This document shows positions 17,132 to 24,666 of a DNA stretch of 64,000 nt, in pieces; within the stretch, counting starts at the first letter, position 1; each line of letters starts with the position of its first letter. The notes below the pieces were generated by a model. That model did no database searches. It was not told the origin of the DNA and saw only the letters and a list, made by a program, of their open reading frames with translations. The stretch spans positions 1 through 64,000 of the forward strand of contig NZ_WBZB01000022.1 in assembly GCF_009017255.1 (NCBI RefSeq), written 5' to 3'. A program made the position numbers and the translations under genes. The stretch is from Alkaliphilus serpentinus. Its GTDB lineage: Bacteria; Bacillota; Clostridia; Peptostreptococcales; Natronincolaceae.

Positions 17132-17206
17132 CTATAAGACAAGTTTCCATTTTTTCCATAAAACATAGCCTATAATGAGATACATTTTATATAAGGAGGT
17201 TTTCTT

Positions 17207-17545
17207 GTGGAAGCTAGAAAAAATAATGGAAACGATATGACTCATCCAATGCCGGATGGCTGTATGCCCCCATATGGAATGATGCCTGGTATGATGCCTG
17301 GTATGATGCCTGACATGGGAATGATGCCCGGTATGCCCCCTAATATGACGCCCGGTATGATGCCTGGTATGATGCCCAGTATGGGAGCTATGCCCTATTG
17401 TCCTCCAATGTATGGGGACCATCACCACATGGAGGAGCAGATGGAACAAATGTATTATATGCACATGTACTTAGCCGCAATGAATAAAGCAGAGGCCTAT
17501 AGATACAAGATGATGCATCATGACCATCATGAATGTCACTGTTAA
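17207..17545 (+). CDS. Methionine-, proline- and histidine-rich small protein, possible copper binder
   Basis: The GTG start at 17207 has TAAGGAGG seven bases upstream. The 112 residues include repeated MMPGMMPGMMPDMG segments (about 25-60), a DHHHMEEQMEQMYYMHMYL middle and a cysteine/histidine tail (HHDHHECHC). Methionine-rich M-x-x-M/MxM patterns with His and Cys clusters are typical of Cu(I) or silver binding, which fits the HMA-DsbD-cupredoxin gene 430 bp away, but the same composition occurs in spore coat proteins. There is no signal peptide, so it should be cytoplasmic. The DNA is a 12-bp tandem repeat in places. Function not established. Confidence 0.65.
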   Translation: MEARKNNGNDMTHPMPDGCMPPYGMMPGMMPGMMPDMGMMPGMPPNMTPGMMPGMMPSMGAMPYCPPMYGDHHHMEEQMEQMYYMHMYLAAMNKAEAYRYKMMHHDHHECHC

Positions 17546-17562
17546 CAGGTAATAAGCCTGTA

Positions 17563-17925
17563 TTATGAGATTTTTATATCTTGAACGTATACATTAACCT
17601 TTTCCACAGTAATTTCTGTCATTGTTTCAATGGCAGATTTTACTTTTTGTTGAACCTCCTTAATTACATCTGGAATCACCACACCATATTCAATGGCTAC
17701 AGATAGGTTAATCACCACCTGTTTTTCTTCATTTTCTACGTTTACGCCCTTACGGGGATTGTTTTTTCTGTTGGTGGTATCCACTACACCTTTAGAAATT
17801 CCACCACTGAAGGAAATGATCCCCTTCACCTCTTCAACAGCCTTCTTTGTTATGACCATAATTACATCACTTGCTATCTTAATCTTCCCCTGTTGCCCTT
17901 GTACCTCCATAGAGTTTTTTGACAT
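17563..17925 (-). CDS. Asp23/Gls24 family envelope stress protein
   Basis: The 120-residue protein shows the family pattern: GKIKIASDVIMVITKKAVEEVKGI at the start, a central VVINLSVAIEYGVVIPDVIKEVQQKVK segment, and VEKVNVYVQDIKI at the end. Members are small cytoplasmic or membrane-anchored proteins linked to cell-envelope homeostasis and stress in Gram-positive bacteria. There is no membrane segment. It is convergent with the Met-rich gene, only 17 bp apart. AGGAGGCTTTAAT precedes the ATG. The biochemical activity of the family is unknown. Confidence 0.85.
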   Translation of the reverse strand: MSKNSMEVQGQQGKIKIASDVIMVITKKAVEEVKGIISFSGGISKGVVDTTNRKNNPRKGVNVENEEKQVVINLSVAIEYGVVIPDVIKEVQQKVKSAIETMTEITVEKVNVYVQDIKIS

Positions 17926-17979
17926 ATTAAAGCCTCCTTCAATTAAAATATTCTATCTATTATTCTAATCAACATGTTT

Positions 17980-19326
17980 TTATCTTTCGCCATCACAGCA
18001 TGGAGTAGTTGGAGCAGGTGTCCAATCCATATCCTGTGGTAAATTATTCAAATCCTCCACAACCAAGAAACTTCCATCTAGCATACCCATCCAGCAGCTA
18101 AATCCCAATTGCCCCTCTTCTTCTGGGGTAAACTCTATAACGTTATAGCCAGGTTCCACCTTCATATTGATACCTAAACTAGGAATTGCTACTTCATTAT
18201 TACAAGCGTTTACCTCTTCTCCACGAATTACCCATTTAACTGCTCTTCCTTTTTCTAAAACGAAGTAATTGGGCTCATAGCCATTGTTATTGGCATAGGT
18301 GGTAATTACTTGATACTCATTTATGATTTCTGGAAGCATAGCAGAAGTAATTTCTTGTTTAGCAGCGCTGGCAAATGTGGTTTTTCCCTGAAGGGCAAGT
18401 CCCCTATTGATAATTATTACCCCCAACACCATTACTAATACTGCTGATAATTTCAGAAGCTTTTTATTTAAACCAGAGCTAATATAACCACTTATAGTAC
18501 CAAATCCCATCATTAGAGGTACAGTTCCTATACTAAAGAAAAACATTGCAATAGCACCCTTAAGGGGACTTCCAGTTCCTAAAGCGTAAAGCTGCATAGT
18601 TTGTAAGGGGCCGCAGGGCATAAAGCCTGTAGCTAAACCAATATAAAAGGGAGCTTTACTATTGCCCATAAAGCTTGGAGCTTTAAAAAACTTAGGGATC
18701 TTGATGTAGCTTCTTAAAAACTTAAAGGGTTCCAACATACTTAAACCCAACAGAATCATAAATACTCCGGCAAAAATCGTGATATAACCCTTCATTAAAG
18801 GCGAAAAACTAATAACCGATCCAATTCCTCCAACAATTCCGCCTACGATTGTATAGGCTATTACTCTCCCAGCGTTGTAGAGAAGTGAAGATTTTACAGG
18901 GTTTTTAAAGGCTAAGCTTTGAGAAATTACAATACCACCGCACATGGTTAAACAATGCAGGGAAGTTATTGCTCCTAATATCAACAATATTGGATAGCTA
19001 GCATTCTCATCAAGCTGAGGCATATAGTTAAAGCCAATGGTGCTTTTTATAATTAAATAGAGACCTAATAAAACAGTGATACCCACAAATATGCCAGTAT
19101 AAGATGATTTTTTTATTTCTTTAGATTCTATTTGACTGCCTTCATAGCCTAAGACTTTAATAGAAGATAGAATTTTATCTATATTCGATGAGTCACAGGT
19201 TAATAACCCCTTTTCATAGGAAACCTCCACATTAATAGCCCCCAGCTTTTCTACAGCTTTTTTAATCCGATCACTACAATTATTACAATGCATACCAGTT
19301 ATTTTTAAAGTGATAGCCTTTTTCAT
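17980..19326 (-). CDS. HMA - DsbD/UreH-type membrane domain - cupredoxin fusion protein
   Basis: Three modules lie in one 448-residue chain. First, a heavy-metal-associated domain with GMHCNNC (about residues 12-18) that binds Cu(I). Second, a six-helix sulfite exporter/UreH/DsbD-like membrane domain (about 75-320) with the paired motifs LHCLTMCGG and FMPCGPLQTMQ, whose prolines and cysteines pass electrons or metal across the membrane. Third, a C-terminal cupredoxin-like domain (about 335-435) with NACNNE and FSCWMGM as likely copper ligands. The order suggests copper export or delivery to an extracellular site. The second ATG at 19326 has the better spacing from AGGAGA; 19332 is the alternative. 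It lies beside mobA and a CopZ-like zinc ribbon gene. Confidence 0.8.
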   Translation of the reverse strand: MKKAITLKITGMHCNNCSDRIKKAVEKLGAINVEVSYEKGLLTCDSSNIDKILSSIKVLGYEGSQIESKEIKKSSYTGIFVGITVLLGLYLIIKSTIGFNYMPQLDENASYPILLILGAITSLHCLTMCGGIVISQSLAFKNPVKSSLLYNAGRVIAYTIVGGIVGGIGSVISFSPLMKGYITIFAGVFMILLGLSMLEPFKFLRSYIKIPKFFKAPSFMGNSKAPFYIGLATGFMPCGPLQTMQLYALGTGSPLKGAIAMFFFSIGTVPLMMGFGTISGYISSGLNKKLLKLSAVLVMVLGVIIINRGLALQGKTTFASAAKQEITSAMLPEIINEYQVITTYANNNGYEPNYFVLEKGRAVKWVIRGEEVNACNNEVAIPSLGINMKVEPGYNVIEFTPEEEGQLGFSCWMGMLDGSFLVVEDLNNLPQDMDWTPAPTTPCCDGER

Positions 19327-19344
19327 GATCATCTTCTCCTAATA

Positions 19345-19944
19345 TTAGAATTGGTTTAAGTATTTATGAAAATCTTCTATTGTATTAATATTAATAAAGG
19401 ACTTTAGTTTTGGGTCCAATCGTCTGACTACTTCCTCCGAAAGTTTTTTTACCTTAACGTCATTAAAGAAATCAGCAATTTTATAGTTTTGATTTCTTAA
19501 TTGGCTTTCTATAGCGGAAATGCAATTTTTCCCATATATACTGTGGAGGGGTTCATAAAATCCACCTATAAAGGGAATTAATATATCCTCTTTACCTAAG
19601 AACTCAACCATGTATTTTAGCAATTGCACATTTAGAAAGGGCATGTCACAGGCTGTTACAAAAACATATGGAGATGTAGATTGATATAGCCCGGTAAGAA
19701 TCCCTACCAAAGAATTTTTAGAAATTGTTCTAATACAATCATCTACAAATCTTACATCCTCAAGAAAACTGTACTCTTCTGGATTATTTGTAATAATGAT
19801 GATTTCGTTAAAAACATCCCTTAAGGGATCAATAACCCATTCAATCATGGTTTTAACTCCAAGCTTCATAAGAGCCTTATTATGACCCATTCTGCTGCTG
19901 GCACCTCCAGCAAGAATTACGGCTGAAACCTTATTTTGTTGCAT
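19345..19944 (-). CDS. mobA: Molybdenum cofactor guanylyltransferase MobA
   Basis: MobA joins GMP from GTP to Mo-molybdopterin, making the dinucleotide form of the cofactor. The 199-residue protein has the nucleotide-binding LAGGASSRMGHNKALMKLG (about 11-29), the FVTACDMPF metal site (about 94-102), and ends in NINTIEDFHKYL, a MobA-like NTD motif. It lies 12-18 bp upstream of the HMA fusion gene on the same strand, so they may be co-transcribed without an obvious link. The MoeA-like gene at 25799 is the nearest other molybdenum cofactor gene. Confidence 0.88.
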   Translation of the reverse strand: MQQNKVSAVILAGGASSRMGHNKALMKLGVKTMIEWVIDPLRDVFNEIIIITNNPEEYSFLEDVRFVDDCIRTISKNSLVGILTGLYQSTSPYVFVTACDMPFLNVQLLKYMVEFLGKEDILIPFIGGFYEPLHSIYGKNCISAIESQLRNQNYKIADFFNDVKVKKLSEEVVRRLDPKLKSFININTIEDFHKYLNQF

Positions 19945-19977
19945 CAGTTAACCTCCGAAGATTAATTACTTGCTGTC

Positions 19978-20000
19978 TCATTACTAATTACTCATTATAT
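19978..20000. repeat. Short heptamer array (ATTACTA/ATTACTC)
   Basis: Three 7-bp units (ATTACTA, ATTACTC, ATTATAT) between mobA and the zinc-ribbon gene; the shortest member of the heptamer family. Confidence 0.6.
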
Positions 20001-20306
20001 CTATTTACCTTTCCCGCATCCTCCACAACCGCCACTACAGCCATCATGAGTCTTAATAACCTTATTAAAATCGGCGGAAAAATCTATGTCTTGAGTTAAA
20101 AACATTTGCTGGTGATCTTCTGAAAAAAACACCATATCACAGTCCTCATTTGAACAGGTATAATAGCTATCAGGTATTACTTGATTCTTTATTTTTTTCT
20201 TTAAGACCGTCTCTACTACAATATAATGCACTGCCTCTGATGAAGCCTTGCATAGGGGACACTCCATTGTCTTTTTTAACCCATAGTTGTTATTGCAACA
20301 GCCCAT
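20001..20306 (-). CDS. CopZ N-terminal-like zinc ribbon protein
   Basis: The 101-residue protein begins MGCCNNNYG and then has MECPLCKASSEAVHYIVVET and a second pair in YYTCSNEDCDMVFF. This arrangement resembles the cysteine-rich N-terminal domain of the Archaeoglobus CopZ copper chaperone (zf_CopZ), which holds zinc and a 2Fe-2S cluster, here without the HMA half. The tail is a glycine/cysteine string (GCSGGCGGCGKGK) suited to metal binding. The HMA half could be supplied by the neighbouring fusion protein. GGGAG precedes the ATG. The copper role is inferred from fold resemblance and context. Confidence 0.7.
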   Translation of the reverse strand: MGCCNNNYGLKKTMECPLCKASSEAVHYIVVETVLKKKIKNQVIPDSYYTCSNEDCDMVFFSEDHQQMFLTQDIDFSADFNKVIKTHDGCSGGCGGCGKGK

Positions 20307-20324
20307 TGGAAAACTCCCTTCAGG

Positions 20325-20750
20325 TTATTTAGCATGATTTCTAATAAACTCAATTATTGTAGTATAGGCAGTTTTAGGATCACAAATATCTAATACCATT
20401 TTCTCCATTGGACACATATCTGTAGCCAACCTATTTTTAATATATTCTACCTCCTGATGGAACTGAAGGGGTATTTCTGCCTCCTGTAGCAGCTCCTTAG
20501 CACTACTACTTATAACTTCAGCATATACTTCTTTTATGCCTCCATATATGGCTAAAAGGGCTGCAGCTTTACCAATACATCTATCTGCCAGCACCATACC
20601 CCTTATGGAATCTTCATCTTGGTTCAGGGGTAGAAGCAAAGGCCTTAGCCCTTTTTCTAGGGAGGTATAGCAAACCTTACCATTTAAAACCATTACACAG
20701 GTTAAATCTTCTTCCTTTAAAGTTTTCTTCGCCAATTCAATATCTAGCAT
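20325..20750 (-). CDS. DUF1893 domain protein
   Basis: The 141-residue product has the DUF1893 sequence pattern: VLNGKVCYTSLEKGLRPLL, GMVLADRCIGKAAALLAIYGGIKEVYAEV and a DMCPMEKMVLDI end with a conserved cysteine. The family is related in fold to cytidine deaminase-like proteins, with no confirmed activity. The ATG at 20748-20750 has AAAGGAGG eight bases upstream and is preferred over an ATG at 20774 that lies before that site. It is the first gene of a minus-strand run that continues to the zinc ribbon gene 18 bp on. Confidence 0.8.
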   Translation of the reverse strand: MLDIELAKKTLKEEDLTCVMVLNGKVCYTSLEKGLRPLLLPLNQDEDSIRGMVLADRCIGKAAALLAIYGGIKEVYAEVISSSAKELLQEAEIPLQFHQEVEYIKNRLATDMCPMEKMVLDICDPKTAYTTIIEFIRNHAK

Positions 20751-20882
20751 TTCATATACCTCCTTTATAATCATTTCAGCAAGTACACTATTCTACTAAA
20801 TATTATAACAAATAATTGTTGTGGTTGCTATTATTCCCTTTTATATCTTATCCACATTGATTATATTTAAAATATTTTACAC

Positions 20883-20917
20883 AAAAGAGGGTGCGTTGGA
20901 GAACACACCCTCTTTTA
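20883..20917. terminator. Terminator hairpin, copy 1
   Basis: AAAAGAGGGTGCGTT pairs with AACACACCCTCTTTT around GGAG. On the minus strand it is followed by TTTT. A near-identical hairpin lies at 21056-21085 on the other side of the palindromic repeat. Confidence 0.8.
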
Positions 20918-21055
20918 TTGATGAAATTACAGACTGATCAAAAGCCCTTAGATTCGAGGCGCAATCAAAAGTAGCGATTGCAACGTATACAGAAATACGT
21001 AAGGGTGCTGGTTTTGTGAAGCAACAAAGAATATGAGGGTTTTTCATCAGACTGA
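20918..21055. repeat. Dispersed palindromic repeat, fullest copy
   Basis: The element reads ACAGACTGATC near the left and ATCAGACTGAGAG at the right, with internal TTAGATTCGAGGCGCAA and GGTGCTGGTTTTGTGAAGC. The same modules recur near 4.84, 56.2 and 61.5 kb. It sits exactly between two copies of the GAGGGTGTGTT terminator hairpin, as if inserted into one with duplication of about 30 bp. It has no coding capacity; the ORF crossing it is fortuitous. Confidence 0.65.
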
Positions 21056-21085
21056 GAGGGTGTGTTGGAAAACACACCCTCTTTC
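21056..21085. terminator. Terminator hairpin, copy 2 (downstream of the selenoprotein gene)
   Basis: GAGGGTGTGTT pairs with AACACACCCTC around GGAA or its equivalent, just downstream of the minus-strand stop at 21098. Confidence 0.7.
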
Positions 21086-21097
21086 ATCATGAAAAAA

Positions 21098-21769
21098 CTA
21101 TAGCTTGCTGTTGAGTATTTCAACCATTTTTACAACTGTATCAGCTGTAACACCTGCACAACGCTCTTTTCTTTCAGGATCGCCATAAGCACATCCCTGA
21201 ACCTCCATGAACTTACCAACTGAATCAACGCATAATACTGATTCTGCAACGGTTGTTGGAAGGTTTAAGCCTGCTGGCTGGAAGATTGGGAAAGACTCTA
21301 CTTTATACCAATCCCATAATTCTTTAACGATTTCCTTTTGCTGATCCTTCTCACAAACTGTACCAACACATGCTGCGGCAACCCCTAAACATCCACATAG
21401 TGTGGCTTGACCGGCATAACCTCCAGCAGCATTAATAAATGCTTCTGTTGGGATTTGATTGAATGGATATCCTACTTGTTCTGCTAATGATCCGAAGAAC
21501 CCTTCGGCTACTCCAAAGCCTCAGCCAGCGCCTGTCTTATAGGCGTCATATGCCTTTTGGCCGGCTTTTTCAGCATCTAGCTTAGCATAGGTAAAGGGCC
21601 ATTGTGGTTTTTCTGCTGTTGCAGAAGTAGAAGGAGCTGCTGCTTTATCAGTACATGCAGTTAATAAGCTACCTACTCCACCCATAAGAGTAACTCCCGC
21701 TATGGAAGTTCCAACTCCCTTTAAGAAATCTTTTCTTGATATTTGCTTGTCTTTCTTTTCAGTTGTCAT
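21098..21769 (-). CDS. Predicted selenoprotein: C_GCAxxG_C_C family, Tat/lipoprotein-type signal, Sec83
   Basis: The frame from 21769 meets TGA at 21521-21523 and then stays open for 140 more codons to TAG at 21098. The downstream part is clearly the same protein: GGYAGQATLCGCLGVAAACVG is the C_GCAxxG core, with later Cys in VLCVDS, QGCAYG and ERCAGV. The UGA replaces the first family cysteine (TGAG-U-GFGVAEGFF), so it is read as selenocysteine. A SECIS-like hairpin follows: CCGAA-GGGUUC-UUCGG, its loop 19-24 nt after the UGA and starting with G. The N-terminus has SRKDFLK (twin-arginine-like) and lipobox LLTAC (Cys39). tatAC lie at 24.7-25.6 kb. Expected mature location is outside the membrane. 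Confidence 0.85.
21498..21513 (-). promoter_or_regulatory. Candidate bacterial SECIS element (C_GCAxxG_C_C selenoprotein)
   Basis: On the minus strand, starting 14 nt after the UGA, five pairs CCGAA/UUCGG close a six-base loop GGGUUC. Bacterial SECIS elements need an apical loop 16-37 nt after the UGA with a G in its first two positions; both conditions are met. Confidence 0.7.
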
Positions 21770-22066
21770 TAAGTAAACCCCCTTTATTAATAATAAAATA
21801 ACAAACCATGTTTTTTTTCAAAACACATGGATTTATCAAGTTCCAATACATTCATTATAATACATAAATATAAGTTTCTATAATAAGACTTGTTTATAAT
21901 GTATAATGATGATTTATAATTGTCTATAAATTAACAATTTTTTCAGTGTTAAAAATCAATGATATCCTAATAATTTTCATGTTATAATATACTTGTACCA
22001 TAAAAAATTATTATATCTACCTACTTATCTATTGAATATATCTATGAATAAAGGGAGTGATTCCTC
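21770..22066. promoter_or_regulatory. Divergent promoter/operator region with imperfect inverted repeat
   Basis: The region separates the selenoprotein gene from a LysR gene. A 16-bp imperfect inverted repeat (CATTATAATACATAAA at 21853-21868, TTTATAATGTATAATG at 21893-21908) is a candidate LysR binding site. AT-rich promoter-like sequence lies on both sides. Confidence 0.4.
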
Positions 22067-22957
22067 ATGAACCTTCAATATTTAAAAGCCTTTTATGTAA
22101 CTGTAAAGCTGAATAGCATTTCAAAAGCCGCCAAGGAGCTACATTTAACTCAGCCGGGCTTAAGTATGCAAATCCAATCTCTAGAAAAAGAATTGGCAGT
22201 TACCCTTCTTACTAGAAGTAATAAGGGGGTTGAACTAACCGAAGCCGGCACTGTGGTTTTTGATTATGCCAATACGATCCTTTCTATGCAGGATAACATC
22301 GAGAGGGATTTACAAAGCTTAAAGACCAATAAAAAGGATCTACTAATTGGTTCATGTAAGGCAGTCGGTGAATATGCTCTTCCCTGTAGCATATATATCT
22401 ATAAGCAGGATCATCAGGATGTAGATATTCATTATAACATTGTCAACTCTGAGGAGGTCCTCAATAGTTTATCCGACAGAACCATTAACATCGGAATTCT
22501 AAATGGCTATTTGCAAAAGGATCATATTAAGCTTGAAAAAATAACCTCTAATCGACTTCTATTGGTTACTTCCTTACCTCTAGTAAAGGATAAAATCACC
22601 TTAGAGGAATTAGTGAAGCTTCCCTTAATTTTCAGGGAAGAGGGCTCAGGAACCAGAGCTACCATACTGGAAAGTCTAAAAGCTTATAATATAAAATTGA
22701 AGGATATGAATATTATCTATGAACTAAATTCTATGGAGGCAATTAAAACCTCAGTAATTGCAGGTAAGGGTATCTCCTTTATACCAGAGCTAAGCATTAA
22801 AAGGGAGCTGAGGGATGGCGTTTTAAGAGAAATACAAATTGAAGGCTTAAATATTCAAAGTAACTTTTATATAGCCTATAGAGAGGATCATCAATTTACC
22901 AGCTTCGAAGGGGAGTTTGTAAGTTTCATTAAATCCTCTAAGAGGGGTTTTTGCTAA
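22067..22957 (+). CDS. LysR family transcriptional regulator
   Basis: The 296-residue protein has the LysR winged helix at the start (LNSISKAAKELHLTQPGLSMQIQSLEKEL, helix-turn-helix at about 18-37) and a periplasmic-binding-like effector domain from about residue 90 (LLIGSCKAVGEYALP, FREEGSGTRATIL, SVIAGKGISFIPE). The FREEGSGTR motif recurs in regulators of sulfur, nitrogen and CO2 metabolism such as CysL and CbbR. It is divergent from the selenoprotein gene and next to a YeeE-TusA sulfur or selenium transport set, which are its likely targets. AAAGGGAGTGATTCCTC precedes the ATG. Confidence 0.88.
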   Translation: MNLQYLKAFYVTVKLNSISKAAKELHLTQPGLSMQIQSLEKELAVTLLTRSNKGVELTEAGTVVFDYANTILSMQDNIERDLQSLKTNKKDLLIGSCKAVGEYALPCSIYIYKQDHQDVDIHYNIVNSEEVLNSLSDRTINIGILNGYLQKDHIKLEKITSNRLLLVTSLPLVKDKITLEELVKLPLIFREEGSGTRATILESLKAYNIKLKDMNIIYELNSMEAIKTSVIAGKGISFIPELSIKRELRDGVLREIQIEGLNIQSNFYIAYREDHQFTSFEGEFVSFIKSSKRGFC

Positions 22958-22982
22958 TGAAGAAGCTTTGCCATGTAATAAG

Positions 22983-23024
22983 AAAACAACCTTAGCTATC
23001 GAAAAAGCTAAGGTTGTTTTCTTA
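22983..23024. terminator. Bidirectional terminator
   Basis: GAAAACAACCTTAGCT pairs with AGCTAAGGTTGTTTTC around a seven-base loop between the LysR gene and the convergent YeeE-like gene. Confidence 0.85.
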
Positions 23025-23540
23025 TAGTAGATACTTGTATAGTATTTTGCAGCCGATGGCAGCCCCTACAAACATAAAAATTCCAAATACCCAACCATGG
23101 AGGGAAAAAGAGGGTATAGCGCTAAAATATGCCCCTATATTACAGCCAAAGCTCAGTCTGGTCCCATAACCCATTAGAATTCCTCCTAATAGAGCAAATC
23201 CCAGTTGCCTAAAGCTTTTGATCTTCTTCCACTTAAATTCAGAAGCCCATAGCACAGCTAAAAGAGCTCCAATAATTACGGCAAAATTGATAACTGTATA
23301 GGTGTTCATAAAGAAGCTTTGTCCATCCTTAAGGCCATTGTTGTATGCAGCAAAATAGTACCATTTATTAGGAGCAAATCCAACTTTCTCTAGAATCCCT
23401 GCTCCCCAAAATAAAAATCCTGTAGTTACCTTCCATGCTGAACCAGTTATGGAAAGCATCAAAATATTTAATAATGCAAGGATTATTCCACCAACCCAGT
23501 AGGGCCAAGGCTTTTTAAATATTTTATGATATATTTTCAA
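23022..23540 (-). CDS. YeeE/YedE family membrane protein, C-terminal-half type
   Basis: The 172-residue membrane protein has four to five helices and the family motif YGTRLSFGCNIGAYFSAIPS (about 123-142) followed by SLHGWVFG. This corresponds to the second half of full-length YeeE/TsuA transporters, which move thiosulfate or related sulfur compounds through conserved cysteines. The first half is encoded by the gene at 23803-24501, with a TusA gene between. A TTG at 23538-23540 preceded by GGGAGGGAAGGAT is the best start; an upstream ATG at 23561 has no ribosome site at proper spacing. Confidence 0.82.
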   Translation of the reverse strand: MKIYHKIFKKPWPYWVGGIILALLNILMLSITGSAWKVTTGFLFWGAGILEKVGFAPNKWYYFAAYNNGLKDGQSFFMNTYTVINFAVIIGALLAVLWASEFKWKKIKSFRQLGFALLGGILMGYGTRLSFGCNIGAYFSAIPSFSLHGWVFGIFMFVGAAIGCKILYKYLL

Positions 23541-23564
23541 ATCCTTCCCTCCCTTTAGCATCCT

Positions 23565-23792
23565 TTATCTTGCCTTTTCAATATAAATCTCCCATTCCCC
23601 TTCAGATATCTCTATATAGTCAATATAATGCCCTTGCTTTTTGGTCCATTCAACAACATTTTTAATAGAGCAATTATGATCTGTATGCATAATTAATACG
23701 TCCCCTATACTCATCTTTTCTAGTTGTTTTAAGGCCTTTAACAATGGGATGGGACACGCCTCAAATAAACAATCTAACTTATACTCTGCCAT
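23565..23792 (-). CDS. TusA/SirA/YedF-type sulfurtransferase-like protein
   Basis: The 75-residue protein has the family motif CLFEACPIPLLKALKQLEKM (about 8-27), with the CPxP cysteine near residue 13, and a VLIMHTDHNCSIKNVVEW core with a second cysteine. TusA-type proteins carry persulfide sulfur (and in selenium systems, selenium) from a transporter to acceptors. It lies between two halves of a YeeE/YedE transporter, in the order seen for thiosulfate or selenium uptake sets. GTAGGAGGAGTATT precedes the ATG. Confidence 0.88.
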   Translation of the reverse strand: MAEYKLDCLFEACPIPLLKALKQLEKMSIGDVLIMHTDHNCSIKNVVEWTKKQGHYIDYIEISEGEWEIYIEKAR

Positions 23793-23802
23793 AATACTCC
23801 TC

Positions 23803-24501
23803 CTACATAGATGACATGATACTATTCTTTTTGTCGAACCAATCCGCTACAAAATAAAGGCCAACCAATACTATCAGCTGTATAATCAGGGAAGGAAATA
23901 ATCCCAAATACTTTGGTATATAGATTGTCTTAGATTTTGAAATTAGAATTTTGTCCCAAAATTCAAAATGCCTTGCTCCCATAGTTGCACCAATGATAAA
24001 GCCAATTAAAACTACAATTTGCAGGATATAGCCCTCTCCAATCCTCATTAGAGTTCCAGAAGCACAGCCTCCGGCTATAACCATTCCAACACCAAATAAT
24101 ATTGCCCCTAGGGCCGTATGCAAACCTACTGGTTTTAGTTGTCCTGGAATATTTTCCAGCAGGTGAAGACCATGAATTTCAATTGTATTATATTGAATGA
24201 TGAAGAAACCCACAGTTGAGATGATAAGAGCTATCAGTATTGCCTTTAACAAAGAGGTACTTCCTACCATAATTGGATCTCGAAAGCTGGCAGCAAAACA
24301 AAAGCGGGATCTTTGCATTGTAACCCCTATTAAAATACCAATAATCCAAAAGCTACTAAAGCGTAGATTATAGTTTAAAAGGGCTAAATAAATAACTAAA
24401 GCTAGTAATGTTACACCAATACCATAGGGTGTTTGATTTTTTTTCTTTTTGTTTTCCATCTGCCTCTTTTTAATAAGCTCTTCAATTTTATTTGATGTCA
24501 T
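23803..24501 (-). CDS. YeeE/YedE family membrane protein, N-terminal-half type
   Basis: This 232-residue membrane protein has a basic, cytoplasmic first 25 residues and then about six helices. Motifs MQRSRFCFAASFRDP (about 83-97) and GGCASGTLMRIGEGY (about 144-158) are the two cysteine sites of the first half of YeeE/YedE transporters. It leads an operon with tusA (10 bp away) and the second-half protein. Functionally the two halves should assemble as one transporter for thiosulfate, or possibly a selenium compound given the selenoprotein gene nearby. ATAGGAGGGTTGATATA precedes the ATG. Confidence 0.85.
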   Translation of the reverse strand: MTSNKIEELIKKRQMENKKKKNQTPYGIGVTLLALVIYLALLNYNLRFSSFWIIGILIGVTMQRSRFCFAASFRDPIMVGSTSLLKAILIALIISTVGFFIIQYNTIEIHGLHLLENIPGQLKPVGLHTALGAILFGVGMVIAGGCASGTLMRIGEGYILQIVVLIGFIIGATMGARHFEFWDKILISKSKTIYIPKYLGLFPSLIIQLIVLVGLYFVADWFDKKNSIMSSM

Positions 24502-24623
24502 TATATCAACCCTCCTATAGTTACCATTGTCAAGTTTATTGTTAGTTAATTATATCACATACTGCTCCTTATTTAATAAAAATTATTGATTAAGAAAAAA
24601 ATACCAATATCTTCATAAGACAA

Positions 24624-24656
24624 AAAGGAGTTCCTATGTATAGGAACTCCTAGCAA
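24624..24656 (-). terminator. Terminator of tatAC
   Basis: AGGAGTTCCTA pairs with TAGGAACTCCT around TGTA; on the minus strand it is followed by TTTTTGTC. Confidence 0.85.
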
Positions 24657-24666
24657 TCTGTTATTT

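Noticed and set aside
17132-17464. Histidine-rich 110-aa minus-strand ORF
   Set aside because: It is the antisense reading of the methionine-rich repeat gene.
20877-21077. 66-aa minus-strand ORF
   Set aside because: It crosses the palindromic repeat and two terminator hairpins and has no ribosome site.
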